Source: Bacillota bacterium (GTDB lineage Bacteria; Bacillota; Clostridia; Oscillospirales; Acutalibacteraceae). From it: 64,000 nt of DNA. Under the pieces are notes generated by a model, which was not told the origin of the DNA, made no database searches, and saw only the letters and a list, made by a program, of their open reading frames with translations. The DNA lies in NCBI GenBank assembly GCA_023410445.1, contig JAEYPT010000006.1:310001-374000 (forward strand), written 5' to 3'. This document shows, in pieces, positions 23,562 through 31,721 of the stretch. How positions within the stretch are numbered: the first letter of the stretch is position 1; each line of letters begins with the position of its first letter. The translations under genes were made by a program, and so were the position numbers.

Positions 23562-24917
23562 CTAGTTCTGGGGAATCAACTGGAACGAATCCCGAACCTC
23601 CGACTCCGTCATGGCAAGCGACCGGTTCGGCGAAGGCAGTGCCGCGGCAAACACCATGTCTTCACTCTCTTCCAGTTTAAAGAAGCCTTTCGTCTCCGTT
23701 CCGGCTTCCCATTCCTTCCGCGTGAACGCCTGAATCTTTAAGAGCGGCGCTCCTATTTTGCCTGCCGTGCCCTTCGGGCCGGCATTCCATTCGTAAAATG
23801 TAAGCGTGCGCGAGGGAACATCCATCTTGGTCGTAATTTTCCCACGCCACAGGTCCGGAATCGAGAACCAGTACCCGTCCGAGTAATCGATCACCATGCT
23901 CATGACGCGCACGAACGTGTTTGTTTCCGTTTCGTACCGCTGCCAGGTCGTCAGGTACGCAGCGTCGTCGGTGACCGCGCCGCTGTAGCCCGGCATCTGC
24001 GTCACGATCGGAATCTCAATGATTCGGTCGCCGTTGATGTCGCGCGACACAACCGAAGTGCTCCGCTCGGTGTTCTTCGCTCCCTTCGCGGCAGGAACAT
24101 AGAACGGGGCCTTGAGCGTTTTAGTCTTCTTATCCCAATACAAAAGCTCGGTTACCATCAGATTGGCAGATTTGACGCCGTCCAGCACAATGCCGTTCTG
24201 CTGTTCGTTGATCAGCCCTTTTTTCACGGAGGCATACTTCGTCACCCCGGCGTCAAGCGGGGCCGTGCCCATCAGTTCGATGGCCCCGTTCCGGATTCGG
24301 ATCAACCGGGCCGATGCGGGTTGATCGCCCTGTGTAACGTTCGCGGTAAAGATTTCATCCCTCCCGCCGCCGTCAAAATCCATAACGGCCATTTCCGTAT
24401 AGCTCTGGTTCAGCTTCAGCTCGTTCATTTTTCCGTTCTTATAATAATAGACGCAGATGCTTCCGGTATTGTTGATTCCGCTGCCCCAGCCGACGATCAC
24501 CTCGTCCGTGCCGTCGCCGTCCAGGTTGCCGAAACAGACCCGGTCCACCTGCGAAGCGGGGTTCGTGAAAGAACCCATGCTCTTCCATTTCCCGTCTTTT
24601 ACGTCCTTTTCCATGAACATCACGCTGATTCCGGCTGTGTCGTCGCCCTTCTGGTAAAACGCCATTGCCTCCTGGCTGCGGTCCCCGCACAGGTTGTGGG
24701 TGATAATCGCGGAGCGATAATCGCCGCTGTTCGGGTACTTGAGCGTCATATCGCCGGTGCCGGTGCTTTCGAGCAGGTTCTGGATGTCCGCCTCGTTGTC
24801 GCCGGTCGGTCTGGGCGCGTGCATGAGCGTCTGGGCATCCAGCCCGGCAAACGAACAGCCGGACAGCACCGTCGCGAGCACCAGAAACAGCGCCAGCGCG
24901 GCTGCTTTCAGCTTCAT
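23562..24917 (-). CDS. Lipoprotein with FG-GAP/VCBS-like repeats
   Basis: A 451-aa predicted lipoprotein. The signal peptide ends in the lipobox LSGC at about residue 20. The mature part contains calcium-site-like repeats, NLDGDGTDEVIVG, DFDGGGRDEIFTA and DINGDRIIEIPIV, as in FG-GAP beta-propellers. The start is set by GGAGG upstream of MKLKAAA. It is the first gene of a likely operon with the response regulator and kinase, which suggests it is an accessory sensor or target at the membrane. No enzyme motif is visible. Confidence 0.85.
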   Translation of the reverse strand: MKLKAAALALFLVLATVLSGCSFAGLDAQTLMHAPRPTGDNEADIQNLLESTGTGDMTLKYPNSGDYRSAIITHNLCGDRSQEAMAFYQKGDDTAGISVMFMEKDVKDGKWKSMGSFTNPASQVDRVCFGNLDGDGTDEVIVGWGSGINNTGSICVYYYKNGKMNELKLNQSYTEMAVMDFDGGGRDEIFTANVTQGDQPASARLIRIRNGAIELMGTAPLDAGVTKYASVKKGLINEQQNGIVLDGVKSANLMVTELLYWDKKTKTLKAPFYVPAAKGAKNTERSTSVVSRDINGDRIIEIPIVTQMPGYSGAVTDDAAYLTTWQRYETETNTFVRVMSMVIDYSDGYWFSIPDLWRGKITTKMDVPSRTLTFYEWNAGPKGTAGKIGAPLLKIQAFTRKEWEAGTETKGFFKLEESEDMVFAAALPSPNRSLAMTESEVRDSFQLIPQN

Positions 24918-25156
24918 GCACGTTCCTCCGTTTCGGTTGGATTTCCCACTGATTATAGTCAAATTTATTATAGCATAATCCGTCTAAAAATACAGTATCA
25001 AAACTGTAACCGCATTTTACCTGCAAAATGGACCAAAAGCCGGTCGTTGTAAAGCAATTGCTTAACGGGTCAGAAATATGCATGCGTTTCCGAGGAGAAT
25101 AAAGGAAGGCCCCGGAAAACCGGTACCGGCCACCTCCCTCCACACCCCGGCGGCAC

Positions 25157-25184
25157 TTGCTTTTCGGTGCATTCTTGCTATACT
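25157..25184 (+). promoter_or_regulatory. Promoter of the macro-domain/DUF434 genes
   Basis: TTGCTT and TATACT are separated by 16 bases, about 28 bases upstream of the macro-domain start. Confidence 0.65.
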
Positions 25185-25212
25185 GAAAGAAAAAGCGAAA
25201 GGAGCCGGAGCC

Positions 25213-25740
25213 ATGCATTTTACCGTGATTCAGGGAGATATTACCGCTGTATCCGCCGACGCAATTGTTAACGCGGCCAACATCACGCTCCTGGGCGGCG
25301 GGGGCGTCGACGGCGCAATTCACCGCGCGGCCGGGCCGGAACTGCTCGCGGAGTGCCGCACGCTCGGCGGGTGTGAAACCGGGCAGGCAAAAATCACCGG
25401 AGCCTACCGGCTGCCCGCCCGGTATGTGATCCACACCCCCGGCCCGGTTTGGCGGGGCGGCGGTGCCGGAGAAGAAGCGATGCTGGAAAGCTGCTATCGC
25501 TCCTGCCTCCGGCTTGCGGAAGAATCCGGCTGCAAAACCGTGGCGTTTCCCTCCGTCAGCACAGGGGTATACCGGTTCCCCCTCGACCGGGCGGCAGAAA
25601 TCGCCGTTCGCACGATTCTTGACTTTCTGCAACATGCAAAAGCCGTGAAATCGGTGACGATGGTCTGCTTTGATCCCACAACAAAAAGCGCCTACGACTG
25701 TGCGCTGGCCCGGGCAAAAGCCGGAAAAGCTCGGTCGTAG
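25213..25740 (+). CDS. Macro-domain protein (ADP-ribose/O-acetyl-ADP-ribose hydrolase-like)
   Basis: A 175-aa single macro domain, similar to YmdB. The ADP-ribose-binding signature is complete: VIQGDIT, then DAIVNAANITLLGGGGVDGAIH with the catalytic-type NAAN and GGGGVDG loop, and FPSVSTGVYRFPL near residue 118. Such proteins remove acetyl or ADP-ribose groups from ADP-ribose derivatives or proteins. The start is placed at MHFTVI with AAAGGAG upstream. A DUF434 gene starts 17 bp after its stop, so the two are probably co-transcribed. Confidence 0.93.
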   Translation: MHFTVIQGDITAVSADAIVNAANITLLGGGGVDGAIHRAAGPELLAECRTLGGCETGQAKITGAYRLPARYVIHTPGPVWRGGGAGEEAMLESCYRSCLRLAEESGCKTVAFPSVSTGVYRFPLDRAAEIAVRTILDFLQHAKAVKSVTMVCFDPTTKSAYDCALARAKAGKARS

Positions 25741-25757
25741 GCGAAAGGAGACAAAAA

Positions 25758-26477
25758 ATGCAGGAACAGGCGCGGCGCGGGTTCGCACCGAACGATGTGC
25801 GGGAGTTTTCGGCGGAAAGCCTTCCGCTGCTTCGGCGAGCACAGGGAGACCTTGCCTGCCTGCTGAACCGGGGATACGAGGTTGGGCACTGCGCCGCATT
25901 TGTCGGCGACCACTACCAGCTTAGCTCCCGGCAGCGTATGGCTCTGATACGCGCAACCGCCTCCGACCGGGATTTAAAAGGCCGCCGGGAGCGTGAGCGC
26001 CGCGAACTTCCGGCCGGGGAAACGATCCGGATTGATGGCTTCAACCTGATCATTCCGCTGGAAATCGCCCTTTGCAAAGGGACGCTGCTCCTTTGCATGG
26101 ACGACACGGTGCGCGACCTCGCGGGCCTGCACGGAAGCTACCGAATGATCGCTGAGACCAATGAGGCGATACGCATGATCGGCGACGCCCTGAAGCGCCG
26201 CCGTGTTGCTGCGGCTGAATTCTATTTCGACGCGCCGGTCTCTAACGCGGGACGGCTCGCGCAGCGGGTGCGGGAGCTGCTCGCGGATGAGCCTTTTGCG
26301 GTAAACTCCCGCACGGAGCAGCACGTGGATGGGCTGCTGTCCAAACAGGAAAACGCAGCGACCGGGGATTCGGTGATCCTCGGCCGCTGCAAAAGCTGGG
26401 TAAACCTCGGGCGGGCCGTTTTGCGGGAATCCCTGCCCGACTGTCCGTTTGTTGACCTTTCCCGTGCGGAAAGCTGA
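25758..26477 (+). CDS. DUF434/DUF5616-type protein
   Basis: A 239-aa protein that I assign to the DUF434 family from the N-terminal half (RGFAPNDVREFS, then LLRRAQGDLACLLNRGY and the SSRQRMALIRATA segment). The C-terminal half, from about residue 88 (GETIRIDGFNLIIPLE), has spaced acidic residues (DGFN, DDTVRDL, ADEPF, TGDSVIL) that recall nuclease or toprim-like folds; this is only an impression. The function is unknown. GAAAGGAGAC precedes the start. It is coupled to the macro-domain gene, hinting at a role in nucleotide or RNA end metabolism. Confidence 0.75.
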   Translation: MQEQARRGFAPNDVREFSAESLPLLRRAQGDLACLLNRGYEVGHCAAFVGDHYQLSSRQRMALIRATASDRDLKGRRERERRELPAGETIRIDGFNLIIPLEIALCKGTLLLCMDDTVRDLAGLHGSYRMIAETNEAIRMIGDALKRRRVAAAEFYFDAPVSNAGRLAQRVRELLADEPFAVNSRTEQHVDGLLSKQENAATGDSVILGRCKSWVNLGRAVLRESLPDCPFVDLSRAES

Positions 26478-26481
26478 ACCG

Positions 26482-27360
26482 TCAGACGCGTTTCCAGAGG
26501 AGATGGCCGTCGTCGAACGATACGGTAAGCTTCCCCGTATCCTTCAGCCACGAAAGATAGGAACGCACGGTGCTGCCCACCAGAACGTACTGTTCAAAGC
26601 TCATTTCCAGCCCGTAAAGTTGGAATACGTTCCGGAGGATCTCCTCCGCAATCGTGGGGGTCTCACAGAAGGAAACCAGTTTGTCCGCAACCTCCAGAAC
26701 CTTCTGGCGGTTGAAATCGATCAGGCTGCTCAGGTCTTTCCCTGCCTCGGCGTGGGCCGGAACGAACAGGTTTGCCTGCATGCCCTGCACGCGGTCAAGC
26801 GTTTTCAGGTAGGCGTCCACGTCGTAGATAAAGGACACCTGATATTTTTCCAGCGTGCTCCGGCTGCTGAGGCAGTCCGCGAGAAACACCGTGCCGTCGG
26901 GCGTGCGGAAGCCGACCATATCGAAAAAGTGCCCAGGCAGCGGAATGACCTCCACTTCCTTCGGAAAATCCGGATCCGTGAATTCCACGGCGTCACTTTC
27001 AGCCGCCATCAGGAATTTGTGCCGCAGGTCCGCGCAGGGATAACCCCCGTAAAGAAACGAAGTTTCCAGAATTGGGTGCTTCGTGAAAGCGGCCTCAATC
27101 CCGTTCGCAAAGATTTTGCATCCCGAGTTCTGCTGCAGATACCGGTTGCCGCCGATGTGGTCGGCGTTCGAATGCGTGTTGAGGATTCCCTTCAGCACCC
27201 AGTCCTTTTCGTCCAGAATCTTCCGGACCTTCCGGCCCGCGTCCTTGTCGTTTCCACTGTCAATGAGGTAAACGTTTTCCTCATCCGCCTGATAGATTCC
27301 GATTTTGGCGGGGCAGTTGATATACCAGCTTTTTTCTCCGGCCCGAATGAGTTCGTACAT
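26482..27360 (-). CDS. MBL-fold metallo-hydrolase
   Basis: A 292-aa metallo-beta-lactamase-fold protein. The metal motif HxHxDH is altered to HSNADHIGG, so the second histidine is asparagine. Other elements are visible: NCPAKIGIYQAD at the N-terminus, VIPLPGHFFDMVGFRT, and VFLADCL with the bridging Asp. The asparagine recurs in related clostridial proteins as far as I recall, so it may be a subfamily trait rather than decay. AAAAGGAGAG precedes the start. It is separated by a hairpin repeat from the upstream XRE-cupin gene on the same strand. Confidence 0.88.
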   Translation of the reverse strand: MYELIRAGEKSWYINCPAKIGIYQADEENVYLIDSGNDKDAGRKVRKILDEKDWVLKGILNTHSNADHIGGNRYLQQNSGCKIFANGIEAAFTKHPILETSFLYGGYPCADLRHKFLMAAESDAVEFTDPDFPKEVEVIPLPGHFFDMVGFRTPDGTVFLADCLSSRSTLEKYQVSFIYDVDAYLKTLDRVQGMQANLFVPAHAEAGKDLSSLIDFNRQKVLEVADKLVSFCETPTIAEEILRNVFQLYGLEMSFEQYVLVGSTVRSYLSWLKDTGKLTVSFDDGHLLWKRV

Positions 27361-27384
27361 ATTTTTCTCTCCTTTTCCCCTTTA

Positions 27385-27417
27385 AAACCCGTATTCACCT
27401 ATGAGAGATACAGGTTC
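27385..27417 (-). repeat. GAACCTGT/ACGGGTTC hairpin repeat, copy 1
   Basis: On the minus strand GAACCTGT and ACGGGTTT enclose TCTCATAGG. It begins at the base after the stop codon of the XRE-cupin gene and ends about 25 bases before the MBL gene. A close relative lies at 46040-46071. Confidence 0.6.
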
Positions 27418-27975
27418 TTATTTTGCGGGGTAAAAAATAAGATTGATCACTTTGCAAAGCGATTCGTACGGATTGAGGTAGGAATGGGGAACGTCCGCCC
27501 GGAAGCGAATCGCTTCCCCTGTTCCGAGGGAAACCGTGCGGCCTCCCAGAACGAGGTCCAGACTCCCCTGTTCGACGAGCACGTATTCCTCCACGCCATC
27601 CAGATGCTTCAGGGAATCGTGAACGCAGCCGGGGTCGAATTCAATGCGGAAAATCTCAACGCTCCGCACCGGGTCGAACGCAAAGACCGGCCAGGCGCGC
27701 ATTTTTCCGCCGCTTTCCTGAATCAGCCCGTTTTCCGTACCATCCGCGATTTCGTACTCCGCGGCCTCCTGCTTCAAAAATGCCGAAAGCGGAACCTTCA
27801 GCCCCGTTGAAATCTTCCAGAGGGTGTTCACCGTGGGCGAAGACTTCCCCCGTTCGATCTGACCGAGCATAGGCTTGCTGACCCCCGTCAGCCCCGCCGC
27901 GTCCTCCAGCGTAAGATTCCGACTCTGCCGGATCTCTTTCAGCCGTTCACCGACGGATAGTTCCTCCCGATTCAT
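27418..27975 (-). CDS. XRE family regulator with C-terminal cupin domain
   Basis: A 185-aa regulator. The N-terminal HTH_3 domain (RLKEIRQSRNLTLEDAAGL, then VSKPMLGQIERGKSSPTV) is followed by a cupin from about residue 110 (VDGVEEYVLVEQGSLDLVL-like segment, then the VPHSYLNPYE stretch). This architecture is typical of regulators of amino acid, polyamine or small-molecule use, with the cupin binding an effector. The start at MNREEL has GGAGCG upstream. The upstream region holds the repeated word TATTATAATA (27990-28020), which overlaps likely -10 boxes and could be an operator. It is the probable regulator of the MBL gene just downstream. Confidence 0.92.
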   Translation of the reverse strand: MNREELSVGERLKEIRQSRNLTLEDAAGLTGVSKPMLGQIERGKSSPTVNTLWKISTGLKVPLSAFLKQEAAEYEIADGTENGLIQESGGKMRAWPVFAFDPVRSVEIFRIEFDPGCVHDSLKHLDGVEEYVLVEQGSLDLVLGGRTVSLGTGEAIRFRADVPHSYLNPYESLCKVINLIFYPAK

Positions 27976-28129
27976 GGTTACGCTCCATTCGTATATTATA
28001 ATAATACATATTATAATATAACATATTGAAAAAGGAAAGACATCTGTGCAAAATCTTCCTGATTTCATTCTATAATCTCATCCCGCGCCCTTCCTTGCAC
28101 AGAAGCCTTTTGTTTTCCCTCTGCTCCGC

Positions 28130-28158
28130 TTGTACCGGGGCGGAATTCCCGCTATAAT
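28130..28158 (+). promoter_or_regulatory. Promoter of the AI-2E family gene
   Basis: TTGTAC and TATAAT are separated by 17 bases, about 128 bases upstream of the start codon. Confidence 0.65.
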
Positions 28159-28285
28159 AAAGGAAAAGGGTATTTCCAACCTTTTCCGCGCCGTACCGGG
28201 TGTGGACTGCCCGCTGCATAGACGCCGCTTAACTGCCAAAAATAACCATATCCCGAAAAATGCTGATTCTCCATCGGGGAAGGAA

Positions 28286-29485
28286 ATGAAAATGGAACTC
28301 AACAAAAGCAACGTCAAAAAAATAATGCTGCTGATTGCCTTCGGGGTTGGTCTTTACATCGCCCTGAAAAACCTGTATCTGCTGCCCGGTCTGATGAATG
28401 ACACAGCCGGCATTCTGGGCCCGGTTCTGGCGGGCTTTGCGATGGCGTTCGTACTGAACGTGCTCATGGTGCAGGTGGAGACCCGGCTGTTTGCCCCCCT
28501 GAACCGACACTGCACCAAGATATGGCCGAAGATTCGGCGAATGGTCAGCCTTTTCCTGACGCTGCTGATCGTTCTCGGTCTGATTTCACTCGTACTGCTC
28601 ATCATCCTGCCGGAGCTTGGGCACACTGTCACGAATCTGGCCAACAACATTCCGCCCTTCTTCAACAAGACGCAGGAGGATCTCACAAAGCTGAGCCAAA
28701 AGCATCCGGAAATCACCGGATATTTCAAGAACGTGAACATCGACTGGGCCAGCGTGAGCCAGATGCTTGCGGGCGCCCTGCAGCACTACGGCAGCAATCT
28801 GCTCAACTCGACCGTAACAGCCACCACCAGCGTTTTCCACGGCGCTATTTCCCTTGTGCTGACTTTTGTCATTTCCATCAACGCGCTGGCACAGAAGGAA
28901 ACGCTGAACCGGCAGGCAAAGCGGCTGCTGTACGCCTTTGTTCCGGTTCGGTTCGCCGACCCCATTTACCGCGTCTGCCACCTGACGAACCGCGCGTTTT
29001 ACAACTTCATCGCCGGAACCTGCACGGAAGCCTGCATTCTTGGCACGCTGTGCTTTATCGGAATGAACATCTTCCGCTTCCCGTATGCGCTGCTCATTTC
29101 GGTGTTTGTGGCCTGCATGGCACTGATTCCGATTCTCGGTTCGTTCCTCAGCACAGTGATCGGCGCGCTGCTCATCCTGATCGTCAGCCCGATTCTGGCG
29201 CTGTGGTACGTCGTTTTCTTCGTGATCCTCCAGCAGCTGGAAGGCAACCTGATCTACCCGCGCGTCGTCGGCTACCGGGTCGGTCTGCCCGCGCTCTGGG
29301 TTCTGGTGGCGGTCACGATCGGCGGCAACGCCGCCGGAATTCTCGGCATGATTATCAACGTTCCCATTTGCTCCGTCCTCTACATCCTCCTGCGGGAAGC
29401 CGTGAAAAAACGGCTCGGCTCCAAGGACCCCGACGAGCCGGACCCGATCGAAGAAACACCGGAGCACTCCGGGAAGAATTCATAA
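28286..29485 (+). CDS. AI-2E family transporter
   Basis: A 399-aa membrane protein of the AI-2E (TqsA/YdiK/PerM) family, with about eight hydrophobic segments. The family pattern is seen as LLISVFVACMALIPILGSF followed by ALWYVVFFVILQQLEGNLIYPRVVG and GLPALWVLVAVTIGG. Members include permeases and Na+/H+ antiporters, so a role in autoinducer export is not implied. The start is set by GGGGAAGG; a second ATG two codons later is an equally good choice. It ends with an acidic tail and a strong terminator. Confidence 0.9.
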   Translation: MKMELNKSNVKKIMLLIAFGVGLYIALKNLYLLPGLMNDTAGILGPVLAGFAMAFVLNVLMVQVETRLFAPLNRHCTKIWPKIRRMVSLFLTLLIVLGLISLVLLIILPELGHTVTNLANNIPPFFNKTQEDLTKLSQKHPEITGYFKNVNIDWASVSQMLAGALQHYGSNLLNSTVTATTSVFHGAISLVLTFVISINALAQKETLNRQAKRLLYAFVPVRFADPIYRVCHLTNRAFYNFIAGTCTEACILGTLCFIGMNIFRFPYALLISVFVACMALIPILGSFLSTVIGALLILIVSPILALWYVVFFVILQQLEGNLIYPRVVGYRVGLPALWVLVAVTIGGNAAGILGMIINVPICSVLYILLREAVKKRLGSKDPDEPDPIEETPEHSGKNS

Positions 29486-29526
29486 AAAACAGGCGCTCGG
29501 AGTCTTCACCCGGAGCGCCTGTTTTA
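29486..29526. terminator. Bidirectional terminator
   Basis: The stem ACAGGCGCTC/GAGCGCCTGT, with A-run before and TTTT after, separates the AI-2E gene from the convergent gene at 29534. Confidence 0.88.
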
Positions 29527-29533
29527 TGCCGTC

Positions 29534-30148
29534 TTAGAATGTAATCAGATTCTCCGCATACGGCAGCGAAGAAATCCACGCGCAGAACACGTGCCATTCG
29601 TCCAGCTTGTGGTCGCGCCGGGCGCGGTAGATATTCGACAGCGTTTCGTAGTTCAGCGTGCAGGTCCGCAGCTGATTGTAGGCGGAGGGCAACAACTCGA
29701 TGATGTCGTACCAGTACCGCTTGTCCTTTGTTTCGTTGAAGCTGACCCGCAGAGTTTCCAAGTAGGCAACCAGTTCGTCCAGCTTCTGCCTGGTAGGCTC
29801 CGTCATATGGTCGGTGCTGAACTGCTCCGCGGAAAAGGGCTCCTTATGGATGCGGTGCATGGTACTTGTGGAGTTGGAAACGGTCGCCACCTTGTAGGTG
29901 TCAAACTCCTTCCACCAGTAAAACGGCGCGGTAATGTCCACGGAAACGAAGATTTGCCGCATGAATTTGCGGTGATCCGTTCCCGCCCGGCAGAGCTTTC
30001 CGGCAAGCTCCAGGTCCTTTTCTCCTACGACGAAAGCTCCCTTTTCATCGAAGTAGCTGTCGCTCCGGTCCCAGCTGTTCAAGGGATTCCGGGCGCCGCG
30101 CAGCGCGTTCTCAAAATTCATGACGGATGTTTTTTCTACTTTCAGCAT
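29534..30148 (-). CDS. Conserved protein of unknown function, distant ThyX-like look
   Basis: A 204-aa protein that I do not recognise as a characterised enzyme. It has striking conserved-looking stretches: VMNFENALRGARNPLNSWD, HRKFMRQIFVSVDITAP, YWWKEFDTYKVATVSNST followed by STMHRI, and LRTCTLNYETLSNIYRARR. The order HRKF...WWKE...NSTSTMH and the RARR-type end recall the arrangement of flavin-dependent thymidylate synthases or phage proteins related to them, but the canonical RHR...S motif is absent, so I do not assign ThyX. No signal peptide or membrane helix. GGGG precedes the start at MLKVEK. Confidence 0.7.
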   Translation of the reverse strand: MLKVEKTSVMNFENALRGARNPLNSWDRSDSYFDEKGAFVVGEKDLELAGKLCRAGTDHRKFMRQIFVSVDITAPFYWWKEFDTYKVATVSNSTSTMHRIHKEPFSAEQFSTDHMTEPTRQKLDELVAYLETLRVSFNETKDKRYWYDIIELLPSAYNQLRTCTLNYETLSNIYRARRDHKLDEWHVFCAWISSLPYAENLITF

Positions 30149-30351
30149 GACATACCCCGCACTTTCCGATTGTTTGGTTTCAGTATACCATGGATTCGCC
30201 CAAAAATCATGTCCGACGGACAGTCCCATGGAAAAAATGCATCCTGGCGGCTTTTTGCTACCGGTTGCCGGTCAAAAAGACACCGGACGGCGGAAAGCCC
30301 TTCCCATCCCCGGGGAAAGCCGCTATACTGTGTTGCGTAAGAGGTGATTGC

Positions 30352-30816
30352 ATGAAGGTTCGCATTGAAGTGGCCGACGATCTCGAAGAAGACGAGGTTC
30401 TGATCCGCTGCAGGAGTGTGGATGAATCGATCCGGAAGATTCACCAGTTCATTCTGGAGCAGTCGAAGGCCGGGCCGAAAATCACCTTCTACAAGCAAAA
30501 TCAGGAATATTACTTTCCGCTCACGGACGTTCTGTTCTTTGAAACGGAGGGGGAACACGTTTACGCGCACACGGCCGACGACGCCTACCGGATTAAATAC
30601 CGGCTGTACGAGCTGGAGCAGATGCTCCCGCGCGGCTTCGTGCGGGCTTCGAAATCCGCCGTCGTGAACATCCGGCAGATCTATTCCATTACGCGGAGCT
30701 TGACCTCATCCAGTCTGGTTCAGTTCGCGGACAGTCACAAACAGGTTTACGTGTCGCGGTTCTATTACGGAGAACTGCGGCAGCGGATGAAAGAAAGGGG
30801 CAACTATGAAACATAG
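30352..30816 (+). CDS. LytTR-domain DNA-binding regulator
   Basis: A 154-aa protein with a short N-terminal region and a C-terminal LytTR DNA-binding domain from about residue 45: ITFYKQNQEYYFPL, FFETEGEHVYAHT, then RGFVRASKSAVVNIRQI and the YVSRFYYGELRQ end. There is no receiver domain, so its activity must be set by another partner. GAGGTGA precedes the start. Its end overlaps the LiaF-like membrane gene by 11 bp; such LytTR plus membrane-protein pairs are common in Firmicutes and are often autoregulated. Confidence 0.92.
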   Translation: MKVRIEVADDLEEDEVLIRCRSVDESIRKIHQFILEQSKAGPKITFYKQNQEYYFPLTDVLFFETEGEHVYAHTADDAYRIKYRLYELEQMLPRGFVRASKSAVVNIRQIYSITRSLTSSSLVQFADSHKQVYVSRFYYGELRQRMKERGNYET

Positions 30817-31525
30817 AAATTGGTTCTGGGGGATTTTCTTCCTTGCGGCGGCGGTCTTCGTCATCGCCTGCCAGACAGGTGCGTTCGTAAAGGTCGGCTT
30901 CTGGAGCATCGGCGCGACCGTTCTGCTCGCGGCGGTATTCATCGGCAGTCTGATGGATCTGAACTTTTTCGGCATGCTGGTTCCACTCGCTCTGCTGTAT
31001 TGGATCTATCAGGTGCCGCTCGGTCTGACCGTTGTGTCGATCTGGCTGCTTCTGCTCACGGCGGTGCTCGCTTCCATGGGCCTGAGCATGATTTTCCACA
31101 CGCACCACCATCACCATTGGGAGGACTGGGACCACCACTGCCATGGCGGTGACTGGGATTCCGGTGCTTCCGCGGAACGCATTGAGGGCAACGATGTTTT
31201 TGTAAAGACGAGCTTCAGCGAATCCTGCAAATATCTTCACTCCGACAGTTTGAAAAGCGCGCACCTCACCTCCTCCTTTGGCAAACTGAGCGTTTATTTC
31301 GACCAGGTGCAGCTCAGCCCGGACGGCGCCGAGGCGTTTCTCGACGTGAGTTTCGGAACCATGTGCCTCTATCTCCCGAAGGAATGGCGCGTGGAGGACC
31401 GCATCCACACGGGGGCCGGATCAGTGAACAGCGACCACCGCCGCGCAGCGCCCGACGCCGACGCACCGGTGATCACCTTGACCGGGAACGTTTCGTTCGG
31501 CAGTCTTGAAATCCGTTACGTGTAA
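30806..31525 (+). CDS. LiaF-like membrane protein with His-rich linker
   Basis: A 239-aa protein. Four hydrophobic helices occupy about residues 7-100, as in LiaF/DUF5668 proteins. Then comes an unusual histidine-rich segment, THHHHHWEDWDHHCHGG (about 98-114). A cytoplasmic beta-rich cell-wall-active-antibiotics-response domain follows (TSFSESCKYLHSD, SFGKLSVYFDQVQLS, FGTMCLYLP, NVSFGSLEIRYV). Related proteins restrain or tune envelope-stress regulators. AAAGGGG precedes the start, and it overlaps the LytTR gene. The His/Asp/Cys cluster could bind metal; this is inference. Confidence 0.88.
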   Translation: MKHRNWFWGIFFLAAAVFVIACQTGAFVKVGFWSIGATVLLAAVFIGSLMDLNFFGMLVPLALLYWIYQVPLGLTVVSIWLLLLTAVLASMGLSMIFHTHHHHHWEDWDHHCHGGDWDSGASAERIEGNDVFVKTSFSESCKYLHSDSLKSAHLTSSFGKLSVYFDQVQLSPDGAEAFLDVSFGTMCLYLPKEWRVEDRIHTGAGSVNSDHRRAAPDADAPVITLTGNVSFGSLEIRYV

Positions 31526-31549
31526 AAAACGGCTTCCTACAGCATCTTC

Positions 31550-31578
31550 ACCCCCGGCTTCGGCCGGGGGTTTTCTGT
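31550..31578 (+). terminator. Terminator of the LytTR-LiaF operon
   Basis: ACCCCCGGC-TTCG-GCCGGGGGT with a tetraloop is followed by TTTCTGTTT. Confidence 0.9.
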
Positions 31579-31721
31579 TTCTCGCTTATTTTGCCCAGAC
31601 AGAATTTGTACATTTTCGGCTATTTCGTTTAAAACAAAAATTTAGTCGATTATTATGTTATTTAGGATATAATTGTAAAATTTTGTTATATAATGGTAAA
31701 AACTGAGCAGAGGTGATACCC

